Shown here: positions 7,354 through 15,247 of the stretch, piece after piece
How the letters are laid out: each line of letters opens with the position of its first letter
Numbering within the stretch: the stretch's first letter is position 1
Assembly (NCBI GenBank): GCA_029559475.1
Contig: JAKQBN010000076.1
Coordinates: forward strand, 1 to 64,000
Direction of reading: 5' to 3'
From: a bacterium
GTDB lineage: Bacteria; UBA4055
DNA: 64,000 bases
Position numbers and translations under genes: made by a program
Notes under the pieces: model-generated
Databases searched by the model: none
What the model saw: only the letters and a program-made list of their open reading frames with translations
Told to the model about the DNA's origin: nothing

Positions 7354-9233
7354 TATCTGGCCTCCTTCTTAAAATCTATCGCGCTTACCGGGCAGGTCGG
7401 TCTGCATGAACCGTCCCCTATGCAAAGGTCTTCGTTGACGGTTATACTCCCGTTTTCGTTCTTTACGAATGAAGGACATCCGAAATCTTCGATACAGGTA
7501 AGATGCCTTTTGCACTTATTCTGATCTATTTCGACATGTTTTTGAACGAACCCTTCCTTTCTTCTCTGCTGCTTCATGAACTTTAGCATGCAGGGATGGC
7601 TGGCAATGACGACCGAGAATCCCTTGTGATCCAGCGATTCCTTAATATATTCAGTCAGTTTGCTCTGCTGGTAAGTATCCACCCTTCTTATGAACTTGAC
7701 GCCGATCGATTCGAGCAGTTTATCGATCGATATCTTCTCGCCGATCTCTCCTGATCCGGCGTGAGGCTGATGCCCAGTCATAGCGGTCGTGCCATTCTCC
7801 ATGATTACGAGCGTAAAATCATGATCGTAAAGAACTGCATTGATGATCGCCGGAAGGCCGGCGTGGAAAAACGTGGAGTCGCCGATAAAAGCTAAGACTT
7901 TCCGCTTTTCGTTGCCTATGGTAAGCCCCGCGGCTGTTCCGTTGGAGTGCCCCATGGATAAAAGCATCTCGCCCATATTGTACGGTTCAAAAAATCCCAG
8001 CGAGTGACAGCCGATATCGCCGACTGTGATCGTTCCTTTCGGCAGTGCCTGCTTTATCGCATGGAATGCTGATCTGTGTCCGCAGCCGGGACACATCTGG
8101 GGTATCCTCGGATTCGCGAATGGCTGGGTTACAGGCTTAATTCCGCTTTCGAACACCTCCGGCCAGTGGCCGGAAAGAATATCCCATGTTCGCTCCGAGG
8201 TTAATTCTCCCATGATGTCATCGTGCGTTTTTCTCGTTAGTATCCTGCATTTTATATTCCTGTCGAAAGCGAGCGACTTTATCTCATACTCCATAATTCT
8301 GTCAAGTTCTTCGATAATTATCACTTCGTCTTTCTCTTTGAGATAATCCGCTATCATTGTCTCAGGCAAGGGGTAACTAAAATTTATCTGTAAAAGATCG
8401 ACTGCATTCCCCGAATTGTCGATGTTTTCCATTACCGATAGAGCAGGCATTGATGACGATATTATACCGAGCTTTTTCCCGTTTATTTCTTCGCAGTCGA
8501 ATGGGGCATAAACCCTGTTGAAAGGAGATCTTTCAGATTCTTTTTTAATTAAATCGAGTTTTTCCATCGCTTTTTTCTTCAGGGGGAAAACCGTTTTTGT
8601 GATAGGCAGATAATGCCCGTTCTTTATATCGAATTCAGACTTGAAGACCTTACTCTCCCCTATCGCACCGAAAGTGATGAGCTCTTTGGCATGACAGACA
8701 TGCGTCGTAAGCCTTAAAATGATCGGCATCTGGTGTTTTTTAGAGAGCTTTGCCGCCTCAAGAAACATTTTATAGGCTTCTGAAGGAGTAGCGGGCTCCA
8801 TGACCGGAATATACGACATTCTCGCAAAGTGGCGGTTGTCCTGCTCGTTCTGACTCGAATTAGCGCCCGGGTCATCACCGAGTATAACAACCAGTCCGCC
8901 TGTCAAGTTCAAGAGACCGAGCTGAACGAGCGAATCGGCGGCGACATTTAAACCGACGGACTTGAAAAATACTACGGACATGTTGCCGTTTATACTCGAG
9001 CCGAAGGCTATTTCCGTCGCCACTTTCTCATTGGTCGCCCACTCGAAATGGAAATCCCTCATTTCTTGAGGAACGCTGTTCAAAGCTTCGGCTATCTCCG
9101 GTGTGGGTGATCCGGGATAACTTGTTATTACTTTAACACCCGCTTCGAGCATCGCTCTCGCAACCGCGTGGTTGCCCATGAATAAACCCTGCCAAGGCTG
9201 TTTATCTGTAAGCTGTTCATAAAATTTCTTCAT
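7353..9233 (-). CDS. iorA: Indolepyruvate:ferredoxin oxidoreductase, alpha subunit
   Basis: Product of 626 residues. The N-terminal pyrimidine-binding half contains GNHAVARAMLEAGV and SYPGSPTPEIAEAL. The C-terminal TPP half contains CPGCGHRSAFHAI, GDIGCHSLGF and GDSTFFHAGLPA. The last ~65 residues form a two-cluster ferredoxin tail. Both cluster motifs are unusual: the second Cys of each CxxC is replaced, by His in CKRHLTC and by Asp in CIGDGSCRPTCP, so the clusters may have non-cysteine ligands. A good AAGGAG precedes the ATG. An intrinsic terminator ends only about 20 bases upstream, so iorAB must rely on read-through or on a promoter I cannot place. Confidence 0.92.
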   Translation of the reverse strand: MKKFYEQLTDKQPWQGLFMGNHAVARAMLEAGVKVITSYPGSPTPEIAEALNSVPQEMRDFHFEWATNEKVATEIAFGSSINGNMSVVFFKSVGLNVAADSLVQLGLLNLTGGLVVILGDDPGANSSQNEQDNRHFARMSYIPVMEPATPSEAYKMFLEAAKLSKKHQMPIILRLTTHVCHAKELITFGAIGESKVFKSEFDIKNGHYLPITKTVFPLKKKAMEKLDLIKKESERSPFNRVYAPFDCEEINGKKLGIISSSMPALSVMENIDNSGNAVDLLQINFSYPLPETMIADYLKEKDEVIIIEELDRIMEYEIKSLAFDRNIKCRILTRKTHDDIMGELTSERTWDILSGHWPEVFESGIKPVTQPFANPRIPQMCPGCGHRSAFHAIKQALPKGTITVGDIGCHSLGFFEPYNMGEMLLSMGHSNGTAAGLTIGNEKRKVLAFIGDSTFFHAGLPAIINAVLYDHDFTLVIMENGTTAMTGHQPHAGSGEIGEKISIDKLLESIGVKFIRRVDTYQQSKLTEYIKESLDHKGFSVVIASHPCMLKFMKQQRRKEGFVQKHVEIDQNKCKRHLTCIEDFGCPSFVKNENGSITVNEDLCIGDGSCRPTCPVSAIDFKKEAR

Positions 9234-9252
9234 TGATTCTCCTTTTCAGGTT

Positions 9253-9278
9253 AAAAAAAAGGGCGGCTAACGCCGCCC
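9253..9278 (-). terminator. Intrinsic terminator between the FecR-like gene and iorA
   Basis: On the minus strand GGGCGGC-GTTA-GCCGCCC (9278-9261) is followed by eight Ts (9260-9253). It is a strong hairpin placed directly behind the FecR-like stop and only 20 bases ahead of the iorA ATG. Confidence 0.88.
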
Positions 9279-9286
9279 CATCATCT

Positions 9287-10189
9287 TTACCTTTTATTGA
9301 ATCCTTCCCATTCATTAATGAGAATGTTAACATCGGTTTTAGTCTTGTTATATTTCCCATCGCTCCTGATACTGATCATTTCGCCTTTTACGATAGATAT
9401 CCATTCGGAAAGCGTAACTTCATAAGGTCCTGGGATCTCTTTAGGACCTGTAGTCTGTTTTGGCGCGAGGCTTCCGGAGCTTTTCTTCGGCTCGATCTTA
9501 AGTTCGGCCTTCTTCTCTTCTTCCAGATCGACCTCCACCTGACCTTCCATGACCGATATCTCGGTTAGCTTTCCGTCGGCGGTCATTTTATACGCTGTTC
9601 CCAGAACGGCAGCAACAGCTATAGGTGATCTGACTTTAAAATCTTTCTTTTTAGAATCAGCCTTGTTGACATTAGTCCATGATTCCCCGCTGACAAGATA
9701 TCCCTGAAAATTGACCTTGTCTCCTGAAAATTCATATTTGTCGATTATGTATTTTGTGTTTTCGCTCAACCTTACAATGCTTCCGTCCGTAAGCTTAATT
9801 TCGCAGCGGGATTCTTTTCCTGTTAGAAGAGTATCCTTTTCAAATACTTTATCCTCTTCGTCAAGAGAAATAAGCTTCGATCTGTCTTTCGAACTGATCG
9901 TTCCGAGCCTGAAATCAATCTCACCGGCTTCTCTTTTTGACGCTGAAGCAGCCGGTATAGTTTTTTGTGCAGGAGCAGGTTTCGCAGGCTGAGTTTTAGG
10001 CTGAATTACTTCTTTCTTCGTTTGATCTTTTTTTACTTGTTGTTTTTCTGTCTGAGCTATTTTTTTAGCCGGAGCCGTTTTCTCGACAGGTTCTGGCTTT
10101 TTGATATCTTCAGTTTTCAGATCGGGAGCATCGCTTCCGGCGTAACAAAATGAAAAAGCTAAAATTAAGATCATTAATAAATTTTTCAT
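9287..10189 (-). CDS. Secreted FecR-domain protein
   Basis: Product of 300 residues starting at the ATG at 10189, preceded by GGGGAGGG; this gives a clean signal peptide (MKNLLMILILAFSFCYA). A Lys/Pro/Gln-rich linker follows (about 20-85), then a FecR-type beta domain. Its hallmarks are FEKDTLLTGKESRCEIKLTD, GSIVRLSENTKYIID and SPIAVAAVLGTAYKM followed by VMEGQVEVD. FecR domains outside iron signalling are common in secreted or periplasmic proteins of unknown function. There is no N-terminal transmembrane anti-sigma region and no sigma factor nearby, so sigma regulation is unlikely. It is the last gene before the terminator at 9253-9278, downstream of coaBC. Confidence 0.7.
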   Translation of the reverse strand: MKNLLMILILAFSFCYAGSDAPDLKTEDIKKPEPVEKTAPAKKIAQTEKQQVKKDQTKKEVIQPKTQPAKPAPAQKTIPAASASKREAGEIDFRLGTISSKDRSKLISLDEEDKVFEKDTLLTGKESRCEIKLTDGSIVRLSENTKYIIDKYEFSGDKVNFQGYLVSGESWTNVNKADSKKKDFKVRSPIAVAAVLGTAYKMTADGKLTEISVMEGQVEVDLEEEKKAELKIEPKKSSGSLAPKQTTGPKEIPGPYEVTLSEWISIVKGEMISIRSDGKYNKTKTDVNILINEWEGFNKR

Positions 10190-10206
10190 ACGGCCCTCCC
10201 CTGTCA

Positions 10207-11394
10207 TTATTTTATCAACGCTGATATTTTATCGATTATCAATTTTGCTATTTCACTTTTATTCATTAGCGGAAATTCTTCAAAACCTGATTTTGAAATA
10301 AAAGTCACTCTGTTGAAGTCTGATCCGAATGCGGGATTTTTTTCATTCGTTTCGTTAAGTATGATCAAATCCAGATTTTTTTCTTTCAGTTTCTTTTTTG
10401 CGTTCAATACCCCTTTATCCGTTTCTAGCGCGAATCCGACAAGTATCTGACCTTTTCTTTTGATCCTGCCGAGTTCTTTTAATATGTCTTTAGTCTTAAG
10501 AAGATCAAGAGTCATATCGTTTTTATTTTTTTTGATCTTTTTATCCGATCTATTCACTGTATAATCAGCTACTGCCGCGGACATTATTACGCAGTCGGCG
10601 TCTTTTGACTCTCTGATGATCTCGTTATACATATCTTCAGAAGAAGAAACATCTGTCCTTCTGATAAAATTACTGCAGACCTCTTCCGTCGGACCGGTTA
10701 CCAGAACGGTTTCCGCTCCGGTGTAAAGCGCTTCTTCAGCCAGCCTGAACCCTGTTTTTCCGCTTGAAAAATTCGAGATATACCTGACCGGATCGATCAT
10801 CTCGACTGTCCTTGATGCGGAGATCAGTATTTTTTTACCTGACAGCTGATCGGTCTTGTTGAGAAAATACAGCGATTCTCTGAATATTTCATCGGGTTCC
10901 GCCATCCTTCCCTTAGCTTTATATCCGCAGGCGAGATCTCCGTATCCCGGATCAATAAAGAATACTCCCTGCTGTCTCAGAATGTCAATGTTTCTCTGCA
11001 CGGCAGGATTTTCATACATTTTTCCGTTCATCGCAGGCGCTATTATCACCTGCTTATCAAAAGCAAGAAGAGCTGTAGATAAAGCGTCGTCCGCTATTCC
11101 GTTAGCGTATTTACCGATTATGTTGGCTGTCGCCGGAGCTATGATAAATATATCAGCCCAGTCCGTCAGAGAAATATGCTCGGTAGACCATTCATTAGAA
11201 TCGGAAAATGTATTGGAATAGACCTTATTTTCTGAAAGCGTTCTGAGAGTAGTCTCTGTAACGAACTCAAGACCGTTCTTCGTGATAACGGTCTTTACGT
11301 TTGCAACGTATTTTTTAAAAAGCCTTATTAGATAGCATGCTTTATACGCCGCTATTCCGCCTGTAATTCCTATAAGGACGTTCTTAGTCTTCAA
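10207..11394 (-). CDS. coaBC: Bifunctional phosphopantothenoylcysteine decarboxylase/synthetase
   Basis: CoaBC makes 4'-phosphopantetheine for coenzyme A. The N-terminal flavoprotein decarboxylase half shows IGITGGIAAYKAC, the active-site His region STEHISLTDWAD, APATANIIGKYANGIADD and the substrate-clamp PAMNGKMYENPAVQRN. The C-terminal synthetase half shows ISASRTVEMIDPVRYISNFSSGKTG and SAAVADY. I prefer a TTG start at 11394, with GAGGAT 10 bases upstream and a family-like MKTKNVLIGITGG; an ATG at 11418 with no good ribosome site is the alternative. Either start overlaps the end of rpoZ, consistent with the classic gmk-rpoZ-coaBC arrangement. The protein has 395 residues, normal for the family. 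Confidence 0.92.
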   Translation of the reverse strand: MKTKNVLIGITGGIAAYKACYLIRLFKKYVANVKTVITKNGLEFVTETTLRTLSENKVYSNTFSDSNEWSTEHISLTDWADIFIIAPATANIIGKYANGIADDALSTALLAFDKQVIIAPAMNGKMYENPAVQRNIDILRQQGVFFIDPGYGDLACGYKAKGRMAEPDEIFRESLYFLNKTDQLSGKKILISASRTVEMIDPVRYISNFSSGKTGFRLAEEALYTGAETVLVTGPTEEVCSNFIRRTDVSSSEDMYNEIIRESKDADCVIMSAAVADYTVNRSDKKIKKNKNDMTLDLLKTKDILKELGRIKRKGQILVGFALETDKGVLNAKKKLKEKNLDLIILNETNEKNPAFGSDFNRVTFISKSGFEEFPLMNKSEIAKLIIDKISALIK

Positions 11395-11716
11395 GCTTTG
11401 TGATATCCTCGTAATCATATTCCAGTTCGTCGTTCAGCATTTCGTTCATTGAAACTCTGATCGCTTTCGGAAATACCGGAAGATCTCGGTCTATGATCTC
11501 CGCCACGTACTCTTTGTTGTATTCTTTCTCTGTACGTTCGTCAAGGATCGAATTTCTCAGCTTCTCGAACTCTTTGCTGTTCTTTCTTTCGATCTGCCTC
11601 ATCCTGTGGCCGAGAACCATTACCGCTTCGTAAATGTTGGTTGATTTCTCTTCGAACTGCTCCTGGCTGACCTTTCTGTCGTCCCTGTCATTAATGATCT
11701 CGAACTTTTTTTCCAT
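11384..11716 (-). CDS. rpoZ: RNA polymerase omega subunit (RpoZ/Rpb6 type)
   Basis: Protein of 110 residues with the omega signature STNIYEAVMVLGHRMRQIE. This helix binds the C-terminal tail of beta-prime and helps assemble RNA polymerase. The C-terminal tail is long and acidic (ELEYDYEDITKLED), in the style of the larger omega proteins of Bacteroidota-like lineages. Position is strong support: it sits 17 bases behind gmk and overlaps coaBC, the usual omega neighbourhood. The first ~20 residues are charged and not diagnostic. Without the context, motif support alone would be moderate. Confidence 0.8.
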   Translation of the reverse strand: MEKKFEIINDRDDRKVSQEQFEEKSTNIYEAVMVLGHRMRQIERKNSKEFEKLRNSILDERTEKEYNKEYVAEIIDRDLPVFPKAIRVSMNEMLNDELEYDYEDITKLED

Positions 11717-11733
11717 TGTTACCCTTTCTTTTT

Positions 11734-12306
11734 TTATTTTATTATTTTATTCTCTCTGAGAACCTCTTTTAACTCATTGAACGCCGCATCCAGCGAACCG
11801 TTCATTATATTATACGAATATTCTTTCATTTTTTCCATTTCAATTTTAGCGAATTTCAGACGGTTTTCTATAACTTCAGCCGTGTCCGTGCCTCTTTTTA
11901 TGAGTCTTTCTTTTAAAACTTCTAGCGACGGAGGATATATGAAAATCATGATAACGTCTTCAGGATACTGATGTTTTATGTCTATCCCGCCCTGAACATC
12001 AACATCGAAAAGCACATTTTTTCCTTCTTTAAGAGCATCGTCCACGTATTCTTTTAATGTCCCGTAGATGTTCCCGTAAACCTTTTTATACTCGACGAAT
12101 TCTCCCGATGCGATTTTTCTTTCAAATTCATCTTTTGATAAAAAGAAATACTCGATACCGTGCTTTTCTGTACCCCTCGGAGCTCTGGTCGTGGCAGATA
12201 TCGAGAATTCAAGTTCAGGATGTTCCTTTCTGAGCATATTGATAAGAGTAGTTTTTCCTGATCCTGAAGGTGCGGAAAATATTACAAGACGCCCTCTATT
12301 CGACAT
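11734..12306 (-). CDS. gmk: Guanylate kinase
   Basis: Phosphorylates GMP to GDP using ATP. The P-loop is FSAPSGSGKTTL near residue 10. The GMP-binding segment follows (SISATTRAPRGTEKHGIEYFFL), then EFVEYKKVYGNIYGT and DVDVQGG, with the lid region RLIKRGTD. The length of 190 residues is typical. The ATG lies inside the last codons of yicC (11-base overlap), so the two are coupled. Motifs are complete and nothing is odd. Confidence 0.96.
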   Translation of the reverse strand: MSNRGRLVIFSAPSGSGKTTLINMLRKEHPELEFSISATTRAPRGTEKHGIEYFFLSKDEFERKIASGEFVEYKKVYGNIYGTLKEYVDDALKEGKNVLFDVDVQGGIDIKHQYPEDVIMIFIYPPSLEVLKERLIKRGTDTAEVIENRLKFAKIEMEKMKEYSYNIMNGSLDAAFNELKEVLRENKIIK

Positions 12307-13171
12307 TCTGAACCTGCTCTCTGATAATTTCTATAAGCTCTTTCATACGGACGGAAAGATGAGAAATTTCTGTCATGTTCGTTTTCGCGGATATCGTACT
12401 AGCCTCCCTGTGCATTTCCTGACTGATGTTGTTCAATATCTTGCCTACGGCTCTGTCTTCGCCCAGCGTGGAATTGAAAAGACCAATATGCGACTGAAGC
12501 CTGGTGATCTCCTCTGAAATATCTACTTTATCGCATATAAGAACCAGTTCCTGCTCAAGTCTGTCTTTATTAAAAGCGTCAGTATTTGAGTATTTACCTA
12601 CTCTCTCAAGTAATTTATCGAATTGTATTTTTGCGGCTCCCGAAGCGAGTTCCGATGTCTGAATTACGATCTTTTCGAGTTCATTTATCCTGATGTTAAG
12701 ATCATCCAGTATGTTTTTCCCTTCCTTTTCCCTATATGAGATCATGTCTGAAAGAGCTTTCTCGAAACAGACTGAAACTTTTTGAACTGTATCTTCATTG
12801 TCTCTTTCATCAGTCTGATCTAGCACATCCGAAAACCTCATTATCATGTTCAGATCGATCTCCCCCTTGATTCCTGTTTCGCTTTGAAGCATTTCGAGAG
12901 ATTCTTTATATGCTTTAGCTGCACCGGTATCGAATTTTTTGATGTTTTCAGCTCCAGGCTTAGCGTTAACGTTCACAAATACGGTCAGACTTCCCCTGTT
13001 CAGAATATTCTTAAGCCTGTCCCTGAGCTTTAGTTCGAGCTCGTTCAAAAATGAAGGCATTCTAAAACCTATTTCAAGAAATCTGTGGTTCACGCTTTTT
13101 ATTTCAACCTGTATATCGTGATTTTCGGATGAGACCGAGCCTTTACCGTAACCTGTCATTGATCTGAGCAA
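12296..13171 (-). CDS. yicC: YicC family endoribonuclease-like protein
   Basis: The N-terminus MLRSMTGYGKGSV followed by EIKSVNHRFLEIGFRMPSFL is the YicC signature. The C-terminal DUF1732 part contains RLEQELVLICDKVDISEEITRLQSH and ILNNISQEMHREASTISAKT. E. coli YicC has been reported to act as an endoribonuclease affecting small RNA stability. I chose a TTG start at 13171 because AAGGGGGA lies 5-6 bases upstream and it reproduces the family start; the first ATG would drop MLRS. The protein is 292 residues. The gene lies between the lptC-like gene and gmk, and the yicC-gmk pairing is conserved in many bacteria. Confidence 0.9.
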   Translation of the reverse strand: MLRSMTGYGKGSVSSENHDIQVEIKSVNHRFLEIGFRMPSFLNELELKLRDRLKNILNRGSLTVFVNVNAKPGAENIKKFDTGAAKAYKESLEMLQSETGIKGEIDLNMIMRFSDVLDQTDERDNEDTVQKVSVCFEKALSDMISYREKEGKNILDDLNIRINELEKIVIQTSELASGAAKIQFDKLLERVGKYSNTDAFNKDRLEQELVLICDKVDISEEITRLQSHIGLFNSTLGEDRAVGKILNNISQEMHREASTISAKTNMTEISHLSVRMKELIEIIREQVQNVE

Positions 13172-13181
13172 AACATCCCCC

Positions 13182-13766
13182 TTATTTAATCTTTTCACTA
13201 CCCTCGATGAAGGTTTTTCCGCGAGGTCGTGTTATTTCATATGAATAAAACTTGTCATCTGTTATGAAACCGCTGCCGTAAAGAGTATCTCTGTTGTCCT
13301 TTATCATCACGACATCGCATTCGCTCGATATTTGAGCCAGTTTCCTGTTCCATACAAGAGTGTCTGTAAAAAGCGTATAGCCTTTTGTGGATCTGAAAAC
13401 CACGCTGTCGATAGCCGTAAATACTTCGCTGAGATCATTTATCGTTCCCTTTACGCTTTCGAGTTTTCCGGTATTTTTATTTTTCTCGAAAAATTCAATT
13501 ACAAGTCCGGAATCGATCCTGCTGACTGAATATTTAGAATTGCCTATATTTTCACGAACTACATATCCGCCTTTAAATTTCGCACGCAGATCGTTTTCGC
13601 TTGTAATATTAACATCCATATCCCAGATCACATTGTCAGGAATAACATCATATTCCGAAGATCCTGTCGAAACGACTTTAGTGTTCTTCTCTTTTTCGCA
13701 GGAAAGCGTGGTGATCAACGCTGATATGAGCATGTTAGTCAAGATAAGTTTTTTTAGCTTCTTCAA
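13182..13766 (-). CDS. lptC: LptC-like LPS export lipoprotein
   Basis: Product of 194 residues with a lipoprotein-type signal (MKKLKKLILTNMLISALITTLSC; Cys23 would be lipidated). The body matches the LptC/YrbK beta-jellyroll pattern: PDNVIWDMDVNITSEN, then KNTGKLESVKGTINDL, DSVVFRSTKGYTLFTDTL, LYGSGFITDDKFYSYEI. LptC relays LPS from the inner-membrane transporter to LptA. The start codon is a TTG 32 bases inside kdsC. It supplies the positively charged n-region, whereas the next ATG (13733) would give a signal without one. Position directly after kdsC supports the call. It differs from E. coli LptC in being a lipoprotein, as in several FCB-type bacteria. Confidence 0.75.
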   Translation of the reverse strand: MKKLKKLILTNMLISALITTLSCEKEKNTKVVSTGSSEYDVIPDNVIWDMDVNITSENDLRAKFKGGYVVRENIGNSKYSVSRIDSGLVIEFFEKNKNTGKLESVKGTINDLSEVFTAIDSVVFRSTKGYTLFTDTLVWNRKLAQISSECDVVMIKDNRDTLYGSGFITDDKFYSYEITRPRGKTFIEGSEKIK

Positions 13767-14244
13767 ATTTATCGTCTCTTTTTAGAATAAATTCCAGAAA
13801 TTCTCTTACAGCGCCATTTCCGGCTTTCGAGGCTGTCACAAAATCGGCTCTTTCTTTAATCTCAGGCGCGGCGTCTGAAGGAGCGCCTTTTAAACCGGCA
13901 TATTTCATGGCTGACCAGTCGAACCAGTCATCACCGAAATAAGCGATTTCGTCATCACTGAGAGAGTAGCTCTGTTTAATCTCAGCATATGCGCCTGCTT
14001 TATTGACATTCCCGACGAATACGTCTGTTATTCCCAATACTTCAGCTCTTTTGTAGACAATTTCGCCGTATCCTCCTGATATTATCGCGAATTTTATACC
14101 GAGCGCCGGACAGACATGCTTCAAAAAAAATCCGTCTTTAACGCAGAACGGTTTGATCAGCTCTCCACTGGAGCTGTAATACACTTTTCCGTCGGTCAGA
14201 GCACCGTCAACATCAAGAATCACCAGTTTTATTTGTTTCTGCAT
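13735..14244 (-). CDS. kdsC: Kdo-8-phosphate phosphatase
   Basis: HAD-family phosphatase of 169 residues that hydrolyses Kdo-8-P to Kdo for lipid A core synthesis. Motif I is LVILDVDGALTDG (catalytic Asp in DVDG). It lacks a cap domain, as usual for the C0-type KdsC. Motif II is AIISGG, where ITGR is more common, and motif III is FGDDWFDWSAM, which keeps the GDD..D acids. The gene follows kdsA by four bases and overlaps the lptC-like gene, which together make the assignment firm. The changed residues after the second motif are a mild oddity. Confidence 0.9.
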   Translation of the reverse strand: MQKQIKLVILDVDGALTDGKVYYSSSGELIKPFCVKDGFFLKHVCPALGIKFAIISGGYGEIVYKRAEVLGITDVFVGNVNKAGAYAEIKQSYSLSDDEIAYFGDDWFDWSAMKYAGLKGAPSDAAPEIKERADFVTASKAGNGAVREFLEFILKRDDKFEEAKKTYLD

Positions 14245-14248
14245 AATT

Positions 14249-15073
14249 TTATAGCACTTTTTTTATTTTTTTTATCTTTGTCATAAGTTCGTCCATCTTT
14301 TCTAAAGGGAGCATCGATTTTGAATCTGAAAGCGCATGAACCGGATCTGGATGCGTCTCAATAAAAAGTCCGTCAACACATCCTGTAGCTACTGACGCGC
14401 AAGCCATCTGTATTGCAAATTCAGGCTGTCCGCCCGAAACACTTCCCTCCGCCGCCGGTTTCTGAAGCGAATGAGTAACGTCATATACAACAGGATGTCC
14501 GAAAGCTTTCATCTCCATAAAGTTCCTGAAATCGACAACAAGATTGTTATAGCCGAAAGTCGTTCCCCTTTCCGTAAGCATGATCTTATTATTTCCCGCA
14601 GAGACCGCTTTATCCGCGGCGAATTTCATTTCTTTCGGCGACGCGAACTGACCTTTTTTAATATTAACGATCTTACCTGTCTTTGCTGCAGCGATAATAA
14701 TATCGGTCTGCCTGCATAAAAACGCGGGTATCTGAACTATGTCTACTGTCCTGCCGGCGATCTCGGCCTCAACCGCGCTGTGAACGTCTGTCAGGATGTA
14801 AAAACCGAACTCTTTTTTAATCTGGGCAAGTATTTTTAAGCCTTTAACAATACCCGGACCGACATAAGAATCTACGCTCGATCTGTTGGCTTTCGCATAT
14901 GAAGATTTAAATATTATATCGCATTTGTGCTTTTTTGAAAGTTTGTGCAGCTTTTCGGCGGTCTTAAATGTGATGTCTTCTGATTCGATCACGCAGGGTC
15001 CGGCTATGTAAAAAAGTCCTGCCTTTTTCCCGAAAATTATATTGTCTATCCTGCTTGTTTCCTTTTTAATCAT
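14249..15073 (-). CDS. kdsA: Kdo-8-phosphate synthase
   Basis: Condenses PEP with arabinose-5-phosphate to Kdo-8-P, the committed step to Kdo. DAHP-synthase-type barrel signatures are FYIAGPCVIES, FKSSYAKANRSS, DVHS, QIPAFLCRQTD, NIKKGQFASP, MLTERGTTFGY, VYDVTHS and IETHPDP. The Cys in AGPC marks the metal-dependent class rather than the E. coli metal-free class. The start is the ATG at 15073, with GAGGAA five bases upstream, giving 274 residues. It is the first gene of the long minus-strand series, with a promoter candidate at 15126-15154. Confidence 0.96.
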   Translation of the reverse strand: MIKKETSRIDNIIFGKKAGLFYIAGPCVIESEDITFKTAEKLHKLSKKHKCDIIFKSSYAKANRSSVDSYVGPGIVKGLKILAQIKKEFGFYILTDVHSAVEAEIAGRTVDIVQIPAFLCRQTDIIIAAAKTGKIVNIKKGQFASPKEMKFAADKAVSAGNNKIMLTERGTTFGYNNLVVDFRNFMEMKAFGHPVVYDVTHSLQKPAAEGSVSGGQPEFAIQMACASVATGCVDGLFIETHPDPVHALSDSKSMLPLEKMDELMTKIKKIKKVL

Positions 15074-15125
15074 ATATTTCCTCATTAAGTGACAGCATTT
15101 TTTTATTTCAGTTTAAGGAATTTGA

Positions 15126-15154
15126 AAGATAAACTAAATATATCTATATTTCAA
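15126..15154 (-). promoter_or_regulatory. Probable promoter of the kdsA-to-coaBC gene series
   Basis: On the minus strand TTGAAA (15154-15149), a 17-base spacer and TATCTT (15131-15126) lie about 53 bases before the kdsA ATG. It is the only clear promoter-like sequence I see ahead of this series. Confidence 0.55.
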
Positions 15155-15247
15155 TAAAAATAAAACGCGCGATCAGTCTTTTTTGTTTACAAAAGGGTAA
15201 AAAATGATTACTTTATTAATGTTTTTATAAAAAGTGAGAACAGAAAA

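Noticed and set aside
7353..9233. Possibility that iorA is two genes, ferredoxin tail separate
   Set aside because: One uninterrupted frame with normal IorA domain order; the tail belongs to the family.
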